Source of the DNA: Candidatus Nomurabacteria bacterium
Lineage (GTDB): Bacteria > Patescibacteriota > Minisyncoccia > Phycocordibacterales > UBA9973
Assembly (NCBI GenBank): GCA_943350065.1
Contig: CALQZZ010000033.1
Location: 1-6,483, forward strand
DNA length: 6,483 nucleotides
Direction of reading: 5' to 3'
Below the pieces are notes generated by a model. That model saw nothing but the letters and a program-made list of their open reading frames with translations. It was not told where the DNA came from and made no database searches. Positions 1 to 6,132 of the stretch are shown here, one piece after another (the stretch's first letter is position 1; every line of letters begins with the position of its first letter). A program made the translations under genes and the position numbers.

Positions 1-205
1 AACAAGTCCTATCAGATTTTGGTTTTTTAGAATCAATTAAATCAAGATTACACTTTCTTTGATTCAAATCATTATTTACAGGAGCATTGAAACCTCTTCC
101 AATTACTTTATTATCTAAAACTATAATTGAACCACATTTAGCTCGTAGGCATAATGCTTTTTCTGCTTCTATCCCCGCTTCTTTAAAATAATCTTCGTGA
201 TTCAT
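1..205 (-). CDS. dCMP/cytidine deaminase-like protein, N-terminal part (cut by window edge)
   Basis: This frame opens with ATG at 205 and stays open for 68 codons to the left edge of the window, so the C-terminus is missing. The visible part reads MNHEDYFKEAG, then ALCLRAKCGSIIV, VIGRGFNAPVNN, RKC and KPKSDRTC at its end. This is the N-terminal layout of zinc-dependent CMP/dCMP deaminase family proteins: an N-terminal helix, then the first strands carrying CGSIIV and IGRGFN. In relatives the TC is followed by C-V-H-A-E, the first catalytic zinc motif. The next base, T, allows that Cys, but the HAE and PCxxC motifs are outside the window, so activity cannot be judged. A role in pyrimidine nucleotide salvage or dUMP supply is likely from the family. 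The start lies 2 bases after the stop of the upstream hydrolase gene, so the two are probably translationally linked. No Shine-Dalgarno is visible. RibD-like or other deaminase-fold proteins remain possible. Confidence 0.66.
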   Translation of the reverse strand, partial: MNHEDYFKEAGIEAEKALCLRAKCGSIIVLDNKVIGRGFNAPVNNDLNQRKCNLDLIDSKKPKSDRTC

Positions 206-207
206 AA

Positions 208-774
208 TTATGAAATAGCTTCTGTTAGAAGTTCTGGAAATTTATCAGTTCCCATATGCTTAGAAATAAAATGTCCTTTATTTTTAAATTCAACAATTTT
301 TAAATCTTTTATTTTTTCTTTTAGTATTTTTATACTATCTTGAACTGTTTGCATATCATTCGTAGATGAAAAAATAGTGATACCTTTTGTTTTAGAAACA
401 ATATTTTCGTCAATATTAAAATCAAACATCCCTGTCTGTAATTCCTTATCTGGATCAATCCATGGAGCAACAAGTATAACTTTACCAATCTTAATATTAT
501 TTTCACTTAAATAACGAACAATAAATCCTCCACCGCAAGAATGACCTATCAAAATAGTATCTTCATTAAGGGGAAAATACTCAAGCACTTCTTTCCATTT
601 GTTATATTCAGGATTATAAGGTACAGGCATTTCTGGAGTCTGAGTAAGAATATTTTTTGCGGTAAGTTGTTTTTGAAGCCAAGGGAACCAATGTGAATTA
701 GAAAGTGATGGATATTGTAAATCAATACATTCTTCTTTATCTGTACTTCCATGAACAATAATTGCTGTTTTCAT
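208..774 (-). CDS. RBBP9/YdeN-like alpha/beta serine hydrolase
   Basis: This 188-aa protein has the hallmarks of the small alpha/beta hydrolases of the RBBP9/YdeN family. It has an N-terminal strand with the HGS motif (residues 8-10), followed by a HWFPWLQKQL segment typical of the family near residue 28. The nucleophile elbow GHSCGG (77-82) has Ser79 as the likely nucleophile. The segment ILVAPW (100-105) follows, then an Asp in STNDMQ (Asp140), and finally a His in NKGHFI (His168). A Ser-Asp-His triad is therefore complete, and the length is normal for the family. It has no signal peptide or membrane segment, so it should be cytosolic. The natural substrate of this family is mostly unknown; esterase-type chemistry is inferred from the fold. 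The gene starts 30 bases after murJ and ends 2 bases before the deaminase gene. No Shine-Dalgarno precedes the ATG at 774; a TATTAT hexamer lies 6 bases upstream of it. Confidence 0.82.
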   Translation of the reverse strand: MKTAIIVHGSTDKEECIDLQYPSLSNSHWFPWLQKQLTAKNILTQTPEMPVPYNPEYNKWKEVLEYFPLNEDTILIGHSCGGGFIVRYLSENNIKIGKVILVAPWIDPDKELQTGMFDFNIDENIVSKTKGITIFSSTNDMQTVQDSIKILKEKIKDLKIVEFKNKGHFISKHMGTDKFPELLTEAIS

Positions 775-780
775 ATCTAT

Positions 781-809
781 ATAATATCAGAAATAAACCT
801 AAATCTAAA
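781..809 (-). promoter_or_regulatory. possible internal promoter before the hydrolase gene
   Basis: Read on the minus strand, TTTAGA (809-804, four of six matches to the -35 consensus) is followed by a 17-base spacer and TATTAT (786-781, five of six matches to the -10). The expected start of transcription, about seven bases downstream, falls on the ATG at 774, which would give a leaderless transcript. The -35 overlaps the murJ stop codon. In DNA this rich in A and T such matches occur by chance, so this is a weak call based on position and spacing only. Confidence 0.28.
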
Positions 810-2496
810 GCTCTTCTTGTGAAGGTAAAATGCGTTCTGCTTTCCAGAATTTTGTCTTTAGGGTTTGAATTAGTTCTTGCAATTCTTCGTTTTTCAAAAG
901 ATACAACACAAAACCTCCTACTATAATACCTACGAGGCCTGAAAGGAATCCTTGCAACAAAACTCCGACAAAAGTAGTAGTTCCAAAAATCGGTGACAAA
1001 ATATAAAGTGTAATATAGGCACTACCTCCGATAAAAAATGAAGCTCCTAGACTTTGAAAAAAAGATTTAAAAATAAATGTTTCACCTTCCATAAAATCTT
1101 TCCTTACTGAAACCCAATGTAAAACAAAATTTAAGATTGTACCGAGAGAATATGCCAGTGGTAGCATTAATATCGCTGTTCCTGGAATATCTGTAACCTT
1201 AAACATTGATTCTATAAAATATCTAAAGAAAGGAAAATTATTAAAAATATGAATGAGAATATATGACAATAAAATAATAAAACCGGAACAAGTGACATTT
1301 ATTATTAAAGGACGTTTTGTCTCACCCGTAGCATAATAGGCACGAGAAAGAAGTGATATCATACTTTGCGCTAAAATTGAAAGAGAGAATAATGCCAACG
1401 ATGCCGCCACAAGACGAGTACTCTCCCAAGAGAAAGATCCAGTACCTAGCACGACACGCACTATCTGAGCACGAAGTACTATAAATAATACTGTGATCGG
1501 TAATGTCCAAAAAATAATTGCTCGGGCTGAAGTACGCAAATGTTTTTTGAATTCACTTTTATTTTCACTTGCATAAGCTCGGGCAAGTAATGGAAAAGCT
1601 GCGACAGCATATGAAATACCGATAAGACCTTGAGGAATTGTTTGTAAATTATTTGCAAAAGTAAAAATAGAAATAGATCCAGCTGTCAAAAATGAAGCGA
1701 AAGAAACTATTATTATCAAAGCCATGGAATTCGCAGATAATCCTAATGTACGAGGTAAGGAAGTTTTTAAAACTTTTTTAATATTTGAAAAATCTATTTT
1801 TCTAGTTAATCGCGGACTAAAACCAAGCATTCTGGCTGCAATAGCTTGAATCAAAAAATGAGCAAAGGCTCCGAGTACGACACCAATAGCTACACCGGAA
1901 ATTCCAAATTTTGGATACAAACAAATAACACCAAAAATAATTCCAAAATTATAAAAAATAGGACTAAGTGAATAAACAAAGAAACGATGAAAAAGCTGAG
2001 TAATAGTGCCAAAAAGATTTGAAAGGCCGAGAAGTATCGGTGAAAGAAGCATTATACGAGAAAGCAATACTACTTGGTGTTGCATCTCTGGATTAAATCC
2101 TCCAGCAGTGAAATGCACTATATATGGAAGTAAAATAAAGATAATTATAGATATAGCAACAATAGTGACTAAAAATACTGTAAAAATTTGTGAAATAAAA
2201 TCCGTTGCTTCTTTGCTAACCTTATTATCTCCTTCACTATTTTTCATTCTTTCTAAAACAAAAGGAATAATAACAGTGATAGATACAAGAGAAGAAATAG
2301 TGACAAAAATAAAATCTGGAATTCTAAATGCACTATAATATGCGTCGAGTTCTACTCCCGGACCAATAAAGTGTGCTATTGATCTATCACGAAAAAGTCC
2401 TAGAACTTGAGACAAGAGATTAAATAGGCCAAGCATAAGTGCTGCCTGACCTAAATTTCCAAACTCTTTATTTATAATTCGTAAAATTTTGTTCAT
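805..2496 (-). CDS. murJ: MurJ/MviN lipid II flippase
   Basis: This 563-aa polytopic membrane protein belongs to the MurJ (MviN) group of the MOP superfamily, which moves lipid II across the cytoplasmic membrane for peptidoglycan synthesis. Family signatures are present in order: VLGLFRDR (31-38), LDAYYSAFRIPDF (50-62), a loop with TAGGF (130-134), FANNLQTIPQGLIGISYAVAAFPLLARAYA (280-309), VLGTGSF (349-355), and SRAYYATGETKRP (384-396). Hydrophobic segments run almost throughout, in keeping with about 14 helices, and a short polar tail ends at residue 563. Arg36, Asp51 and Arg58 sit where charged residues of the N-terminal lobe are needed in Escherichia coli MurJ. The usual Asp-Arg of helix 8 is Asn282-Asn283 here. 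The gene starts 12 bases after leuS, without a Shine-Dalgarno; a TATAAT hexamer spans the leuS stop codon. Length is slightly above the usual 510 to 530 residues. Confidence 0.95.
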   Translation of the reverse strand: MNKILRIINKEFGNLGQAALMLGLFNLLSQVLGLFRDRSIAHFIGPGVELDAYYSAFRIPDFIFVTISSLVSITVIIPFVLERMKNSEGDNKVSKEATDFISQIFTVFLVTIVAISIIIFILLPYIVHFTAGGFNPEMQHQVVLLSRIMLLSPILLGLSNLFGTITQLFHRFFVYSLSPIFYNFGIIFGVICLYPKFGISGVAIGVVLGAFAHFLIQAIAARMLGFSPRLTRKIDFSNIKKVLKTSLPRTLGLSANSMALIIIVSFASFLTAGSISIFTFANNLQTIPQGLIGISYAVAAFPLLARAYASENKSEFKKHLRTSARAIIFWTLPITVLFIVLRAQIVRVVLGTGSFSWESTRLVAASLALFSLSILAQSMISLLSRAYYATGETKRPLIINVTCSGFIILLSYILIHIFNNFPFFRYFIESMFKVTDIPGTAILMLPLAYSLGTILNFVLHWVSVRKDFMEGETFIFKSFFQSLGASFFIGGSAYITLYILSPIFGTTTFVGVLLQGFLSGLVGIIVGGFVLYLLKNEELQELIQTLKTKFWKAERILPSQEEL

Positions 2497-2508
2497 TAAT
2501 AATTTCTA

Positions 2509-5013
2509 TTATACAACAAAATTAATTAATCTACCTTTTACATAAATTTTCTTTTTTATGTCACTCATATTTGGAATCCATTTTTTTACATTTTCATTTT
2601 CAAATGCAATTTCGAAAACTTTTTCTTCACTCGCATCTGCTGGTATATCTATCTCGGCGCGAACTTTTCCATTTATTTGCACGACGACTTTCAAAGTATC
2701 TTCTACTAGAAGTTTTGGATTGTATTTTGGCCAAGGCGCGATATTTATAGATTTTTTCTCACCCATTTCACGCCAAATTTCTTCAGTTATGTGTGGAGCA
2801 AATGGTGCAAGTATTTGTAAGAATAATTTAAAATCTGCACTAGAAATATTTTCAGTTTTATCCATTTCATTAACCAAAACCATCATTGCTGAAATAGCAG
2901 TATTGAATGAAAAGTTTTCTATATCTTCACTAACTTTTTTAATTGTTTTGTGCAACAACTTTTGCAAAACTAGATAATACTTGGAGGAGTCTTCGCTGCG
3001 ACCAGATAAGTATTGCCCTTCCAAGACAGAGTGCGAACGACGGAAAGCATTATCTAGCGACGCTGAATTTGCAATTCTCCAAACCTTTTCAATAAATCTT
3101 CTAGAACCAATAATACTATCAGTATTCCATGGCTGACTAGCTTCAAATGGACCCATAAACATTTCATAGACGCGAAGTGTGTCTGCGCCATATATTTTCA
3201 CAATATCATCAGGATTGACGACATTCCCCCATCTCTTACTCATCTTCCTACCATCACTCGCCAAAATCATTCCTTGATTTTTCAAAGTTTTAAATGGTTC
3301 AGCAGTAGGAACATAACCCATATCAAAAAGGAATTTATGCCAAAAACGAGAATACAATAAATGCCCTGTCGCATGCTCTTGACCGCCGACATACATATCG
3401 ACATCTTTCCAATACTTCAACATTTTTTTATCAGCAAAAGCTTTTTTGTTTTTCGGATCCATATAGCGCAAGAAATACCAAGAACTTCCCGCCCATCCCG
3501 GCATCGTATTCGTCTCGTATCCTGCCTTTGCCCATGCTTTCACACCAGCCAAAGGACTTTCTCCTGTACCTGTCGGTTCATATGAAGTCACACTTGGTAA
3601 AACTAACGGAAGTTTTTTATCTAGAACTTCAGAAATAGTTCCATCAGCATTATGTATGAGTGGAATCGGTTCACCCCAATATCTTTGTCGAGCAAAAACC
3701 GCATCACGGATTTTGTATTTCTTTACCAATTTTCCATTAACTTTTTCTGTAATTTTTTTTGCATCAACAAAAGGTCTGTCGATAATTGGTAGATTATATT
3801 TCTCAGCAAATTCTTTATCTCTCTCATCATGCAAAGGCACAGCCATTACAGCGCCAGTACCATATGAAGCGAGGACGTAATCCGCAACCCAAACAGGAAC
3901 TTCTTCACCATTTGCAGGATTGATAGCTTTGATACCTTTGAGTTCTACTCCGGTCTTCTCTTTTTCTACTGTAATATCTTCTTTCTTTGCGCGTTCTTTC
4001 GCTTCACGAATATATTCTGTAACTTCGGACATATTCTTTGATTGCACAGCAAACTCTCCGATATTTGTATGCTCAGGTGAAAGCACAACATATGTAACTC
4101 CAAACAAAGTATCAGCACGAGTAGTGAATACTTTTATATTTCTATTGATTGAAGTTTTAAATTCAATTTCACTTCCCTCACTAACCCCAATCCAATTCTT
4201 TTGAATTTCTTTTATATGTGATGACCAATTCAAACCATCAAGATCAGATACGAGTCGGTCAGCATATGCAGTGATACGCATAAACCATTGTCGCATTGAT
4301 TTTTTCTCTACAGGATATCCTCCTCGCTCAGAAACAGGACTACCATCTTTGTCATCTACTATTTCATCATTCGCGAGAACCGTGCCGAGCTTTGGACACC
4401 AGTTTACTTCACTATAGCCTTCATAAGCCAAGCGATAATTCATCAAGGTTTTTTCTTTTTCTGTCTCTGAAAGTTTTTTCCAATTCTTGTCTGTCTTTTC
4501 AAATTTTTTAATTAATTCTGAAATAGGTCGAGCCCTGCCCTGAGGAAATCGAAGGGTTTTCTCATTATCATAATATGAATTATAGATCTGAAGAAAAATC
4601 CATTGTGTCCATTTGTAATATTCTGGGTCAGTTGTATTTACCTGTCGTGACCAATCATAAGAAAAACCAATCTTGTCGAGCTGACCACGGAAAGTTTTAA
4701 TATTTGCTTCAACTGCTTTGCGAGGATGTATTTTGTGCTCTATAGCATATTGTTCAGCTGGTAGCCCAAAAGCATCATAACCCATAGGATGAAGCACATT
4801 ATAGCCTTGCATGCGCTTCATACGAGCATAGACATCACTACCGATATATCCGCGTGGATGGCCGACGTGAAGCCCTGCACCAGATGGATACGGGAACATA
4901 TCGAGCACATAATACTTTTTCTTTTTAGAAGAATTTTCAGTTTTATAAACCTTTTTTACTTCCCATTCCTTTTGCCACTTTTTTTCAATTTTATTATGAT
5001 CGTAATTTTTCAT
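2509..5013 (-). CDS. leuS: Leucyl-tRNA synthetase
   Basis: This 834-aa class I synthetase charges tRNA-Leu with leucine in the cytosol. The catalytic domain opens with MFPYPSGAGLHVGHPRGY (39-56), where HVGH (49-52) is the HIGH signature, and continues with GYDAFGLPAEQYA (78-90). The CP1 editing domain shows the threonine-rich site VFTTRADTLFG (295-305) and GTGAVMAVPLHDERD (385-399), so proofreading looks intact. RDAVFARQRYWGEP (436-449), WAGSSWYFLRY (507-517) and GGQEHATGH (543-551) are the second half of the catalytic core, and KMSKR (590-594) is the KMSKS loop. The anticodon-binding domain includes LAPFAPHITEEIW (735-747), and the C-terminal domain has VVVQINGKVR (776-785). The zinc-ribbon cysteines of E. 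coli LeuRS are mostly missing: only Cys206 remains, followed by DGSPVSERGG, as in Bacteroidetes-type enzymes. Two segments look inserted, at residues 153-159 and about 652-684. The gene starts 36 bases after the upstream membrane protein gene, with no Shine-Dalgarno and no room for a T-box leader. Confidence 0.98.
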   Translation of the reverse strand: MKNYDHNKIEKKWQKEWEVKKVYKTENSSKKKKYYVLDMFPYPSGAGLHVGHPRGYIGSDVYARMKRMQGYNVLHPMGYDAFGLPAEQYAIEHKIHPRKAVEANIKTFRGQLDKIGFSYDWSRQVNTTDPEYYKWTQWIFLQIYNSYYDNEKTLRFPQGRARPISELIKKFEKTDKNWKKLSETEKEKTLMNYRLAYEGYSEVNWCPKLGTVLANDEIVDDKDGSPVSERGGYPVEKKSMRQWFMRITAYADRLVSDLDGLNWSSHIKEIQKNWIGVSEGSEIEFKTSINRNIKVFTTRADTLFGVTYVVLSPEHTNIGEFAVQSKNMSEVTEYIREAKERAKKEDITVEKEKTGVELKGIKAINPANGEEVPVWVADYVLASYGTGAVMAVPLHDERDKEFAEKYNLPIIDRPFVDAKKITEKVNGKLVKKYKIRDAVFARQRYWGEPIPLIHNADGTISEVLDKKLPLVLPSVTSYEPTGTGESPLAGVKAWAKAGYETNTMPGWAGSSWYFLRYMDPKNKKAFADKKMLKYWKDVDMYVGGQEHATGHLLYSRFWHKFLFDMGYVPTAEPFKTLKNQGMILASDGRKMSKRWGNVVNPDDIVKIYGADTLRVYEMFMGPFEASQPWNTDSIIGSRRFIEKVWRIANSASLDNAFRRSHSVLEGQYLSGRSEDSSKYYLVLQKLLHKTIKKVSEDIENFSFNTAISAMMVLVNEMDKTENISSADFKLFLQILAPFAPHITEEIWREMGEKKSINIAPWPKYNPKLLVEDTLKVVVQINGKVRAEIDIPADASEEKVFEIAFENENVKKWIPNMSDIKKKIYVKGRLINFVV
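4526..4556. repeat. short palindromic genomic repeat inside leuS
   Basis: On the plus strand the core CCCTGAGGAAATCGAAGGG (4538-4556) has CCCT/AGGG ends, two mismatched G/A positions and a short inner pairing around an A-rich loop. It is preceded by GGTCGAGCCCTG (4526-4537). I remember very similar sequences of the type CCCTGAGCGAAGTCGAAGGG, often followed by CAGGCT, as dispersed repeats in many bacterial and CPR genomes. The core encodes about seven residues, TLRFPQG (153-159), placed just before ARPISELI, a conserved piece of this LeuRS type. There is only one copy in the window, so its status as a repeat depends on the rest of the genome. Confidence 0.55.
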
Positions 5014-5049
5014 TATTTTTATTTGTTAAGTATTTCTGCGATAGCAAAG

Positions 5050-5622
5050 TTATTTAACATTTTCATTACTGAATTTTTTAATTGCAAGCCAGATAAGTGC
5101 ACCGAGTGCAACTGCAAGGATTACAACTTTTATAATATTGTCTGCAGAAGACCAGTACCTCATAGAAGCGACTACTAGAGAAATAACTCCGCCCCAAGAA
5201 AATCCAGAAGATAAAATAATATTTGTAGAAAAAATTCCAAAAATTAATGCTATAACTCCGAGAACAGAAAGCGCAATAAAAACATTTCTATTATAAACTT
5301 TCAAAACATTATCGTAATCTTTTTGTTTTGTAAAATTTGGATCACAATATCCTGTGATTTTATTTCCATTTACATCTACTTGCACAGGGTTTGTTTTATC
5401 ATTATAAGCAATATTGTTTTCAGTCCATTGACCACCGACTTTCAAACAAGCATCTTTTGTAGTTATATTTTCGACTACTTGAGCAGTATTAAAAAATTGA
5501 GTATATTCCGGAGCTTTGTAAACGAGAGAAATTGCATAATTAATGAATAAATTAAAAACAATTACGATACCTATTATTAAAGCCCATTTTGAAAATTTAC
5601 TTGGTGTAATATTATTAGTCAT
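5050..5622 (-). CDS. membrane protein of unknown function with four predicted helices and a two-Cys loop
   Basis: I do not recognise a named family. From the ATG at 5622 the protein is 190 aa. A hydrophobic segment spans about 12-35 (KWALIIGIVIVFNLFINYAI). A polar domain of about 75 residues follows (36-111), and then three more hydrophobic segments at about 113-133, 135-152 and 161-181, with a short basic tail. The polar domain has exactly two cysteines, Cys59 in KDACLKVGGQW and Cys93 in TGYCDPNF. They could form a disulfide if this loop is outside the cell. The frame is open further upstream to an ATG at 5832, but that extension would run antisense through the DUF1003-like gene. It also starts with low-complexity, non-homologous-looking sequence, so I chose the internal Met at 5622. 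That Met begins a normal membrane segment and sits next to AAAGGG and a TATTAT hexamer. It is the first gene of the leuS-murJ run, 36 bases ahead of leuS. Confidence 0.75.
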   Translation of the reverse strand: MTNNITPSKFSKWALIIGIVIVFNLFINYAISLVYKAPEYTQFFNTAQVVENITTKDACLKVGGQWTENNIAYNDKTNPVQVDVNGNKITGYCDPNFTKQKDYDNVLKVYNRNVFIALSVLGVIALIFGIFSTNIILSSGFSWGGVISLVVASMRYWSSADNIIKVVILAVALGALIWLAIKKFSNENVK

Positions 5623-5626
5623 ACCC

Positions 5627-5655
5627 TTTATAATAAACCTTTTCCGTGCTATATT
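5627..5655 (+). promoter_or_regulatory. rightward promoter of the DUF1003-like gene
   Basis: TTTATA (5627-5632, four of six to the -35), a 17-base spacer and TATATT (5650-5655, five of six to the -10) face the ATG at 5663. Transcription would begin about 5662, which again gives a leaderless or nearly leaderless message. The element lies almost entirely within the opposite promoter: its -35 overlaps the other -10 and its -10 overlaps the other -35. Confidence 0.42.
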
Positions 5656-5658
5656 CAA
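5630..5658 (-). promoter_or_regulatory. leftward promoter of the leuS-murJ gene run
   Basis: Read on the minus strand, TTGAAT (5658-5653, four of six to the -35) is followed by exactly 17 bases and TATTAT (5635-5630, five of six to the -10). The expected transcript start, near 5623, is next to the ATG at 5622, so the message would be leaderless or nearly so. AAAGGG lies only one base before the ATG, too close for a normal Shine-Dalgarno. The call is supported by position, since no longer intergenic space precedes the operon. Confidence 0.5.
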
Positions 5659-5662
5659 GTAT

Positions 5663-6103
5663 ATGAATTTAGAGGTAAAAACTAAAAAAGTACATATCGA
5701 AAATAGTGCCGACAAGATGACAAAGTGGATAGGATCTGCTTCTTCACTCATCGTCCATACAATAATTTTTGCCAGCTGTTTTATTTCTATTTTGCTCGGT
5801 GCACCTTTCGATCGTGTCATGCTCGTACTCACTACAATAGTTTCACTAGAAGCTATTTACCTTTCTATTTTTATTCAAATGACTATAAATAGACACACAA
5901 AAGAATTGGAAGAGATTTCTGAAGATGTGGATGAAATTCAGGAGGATATCGACGAGATTCAAGAAGACGTCGAAGAAATTTCTGAAGACGTTGATGAAAT
6001 TCAAAAAGACGTTGATGAGATTCAAGAGGATGTCGAAAATATTGAAAAAGATGTCGACGAAATTCAAGAAGATGTCGAAGTGATCGAAGTAAAAGTGAAA
6101 TAA
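5663..6103 (+). CDS. DUF1003-like membrane protein with acidic heptad-repeat coiled coil
   Basis: The 146-aa product has a short charged N-terminus, then ADKMTKWIGS (16-25) and two hydrophobic helices (about 27-46 and 52-73). The second helix carries MLVLTTIVSLEAIYLSIFIQMTINRH, here split over 53-78. This arrangement matches DUF1003-type membrane proteins, whose function is unknown. From about residue 79 to the end it is a coiled coil of nine heptads, most of the form EIQEDVD or EISEDVD. Valine or isoleucine occupies the core positions; eight heptads (84-139) hold 30 acidic residues and two lysines. The frame is open upstream to an ATG at 5543. That start would add 40 residues overlapping the divergent gene, so I chose the ATG at 5663, which follows a promoter-like element and begins the domain. 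The gene stands alone between a divergent promoter and a strong terminator. The tail should lie in the cytoplasm if both ends are inside. Similar tails occur, to my memory, in other CPR proteins of this type. Confidence 0.78.
   Translation: MNLEVKTKKVHIENSADKMTKWIGSASSLIVHTIIFASCFISILLGAPFDRVMLVLTTIVSLEAIYLSIFIQMTINRHTKELEEISEDVDEIQEDIDEIQEDVEEISEDVDEIQKDVDEIQEDVENIEKDVDEIQEDVEVIEVKVK
5912..6100 (+). repeat. 21-base coding tandem repeat (nine units)
   Basis: Nine consecutive 21-base units encode the heptads of the DUF1003-like protein tail. Each unit runs GAR-ATT-(CAR/TCT)-GAR-GAY-(GTN/ATC)-GAY/GAA with synonymous changes such as GATGTGGAT, GATATCGAC, GACGTCGAA and GACGTTGAT. The protein pattern is better conserved than the DNA, so selection on the coiled coil seems to accompany or outlast slippage-type duplication. 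Units seven and nine are the most diverged (NIEKDVD and VIEVKVK). Confidence 0.85.
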
Positions 6104-6132
6104 AAAAGCCCCGATATTCTGGGGCTTTTTTT
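6102..6132. terminator. bidirectional intrinsic terminator
   Basis: A perfect stem pairs AAAAAAGCCCC (6102-6112) with GGGGCTTTTTT (6121-6131) around the 8-base loop GATATTCT. It ends in a T tract on the plus strand and, read the other way, in a T tract on the minus strand. It therefore can stop transcripts of both convergent genes. It begins inside the stop codon of the DUF1003-like gene, and its right end touches the stop codon of the small minus-strand gene. Confidence 0.93.

Noticed and set aside
2558..2977. Long plus-strand open frames opposite leuS (also at 3920-4204 and 4789-5178) and murJ (2006-2338)
   Set aside because: They lie opposite well-identified genes, have no recognisable domains or initiation signals, and arise from AT-rich codon bias.
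5014..5049. T-box or other leader control of leuS
   Set aside because: Only 36 bases separate leuS from the upstream gene, with no hairpin, no specifier loop and no terminator; the 40-base gap before the first gene of the run is also too short.
5543..5662. Upstream start of the DUF1003-like gene at 5543
   Set aside because: The added 40 residues are antisense to the divergent gene and cover the shared promoter region; the domain begins after the ATG at 5663.
5623..5832. N-terminal extension of the 190-aa membrane protein to an ATG at 5832
   Set aside because: It would run antisense through the start and membrane segments of the DUF1003-like gene and cross both putative promoters; the Met at 5622 starts a normal membrane protein.
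5846..6067. Minus-strand reading frame rich in Phe, Asn and Ile opposite the heptad repeat
   Set aside because: It is the periodic antisense shadow of the tandem coding repeat and has no independent support.
5912..6100. Regular repeat spacing as a CRISPR array
   Set aside because: The units are contiguous 21-base coding units without spacers and keep one open frame.
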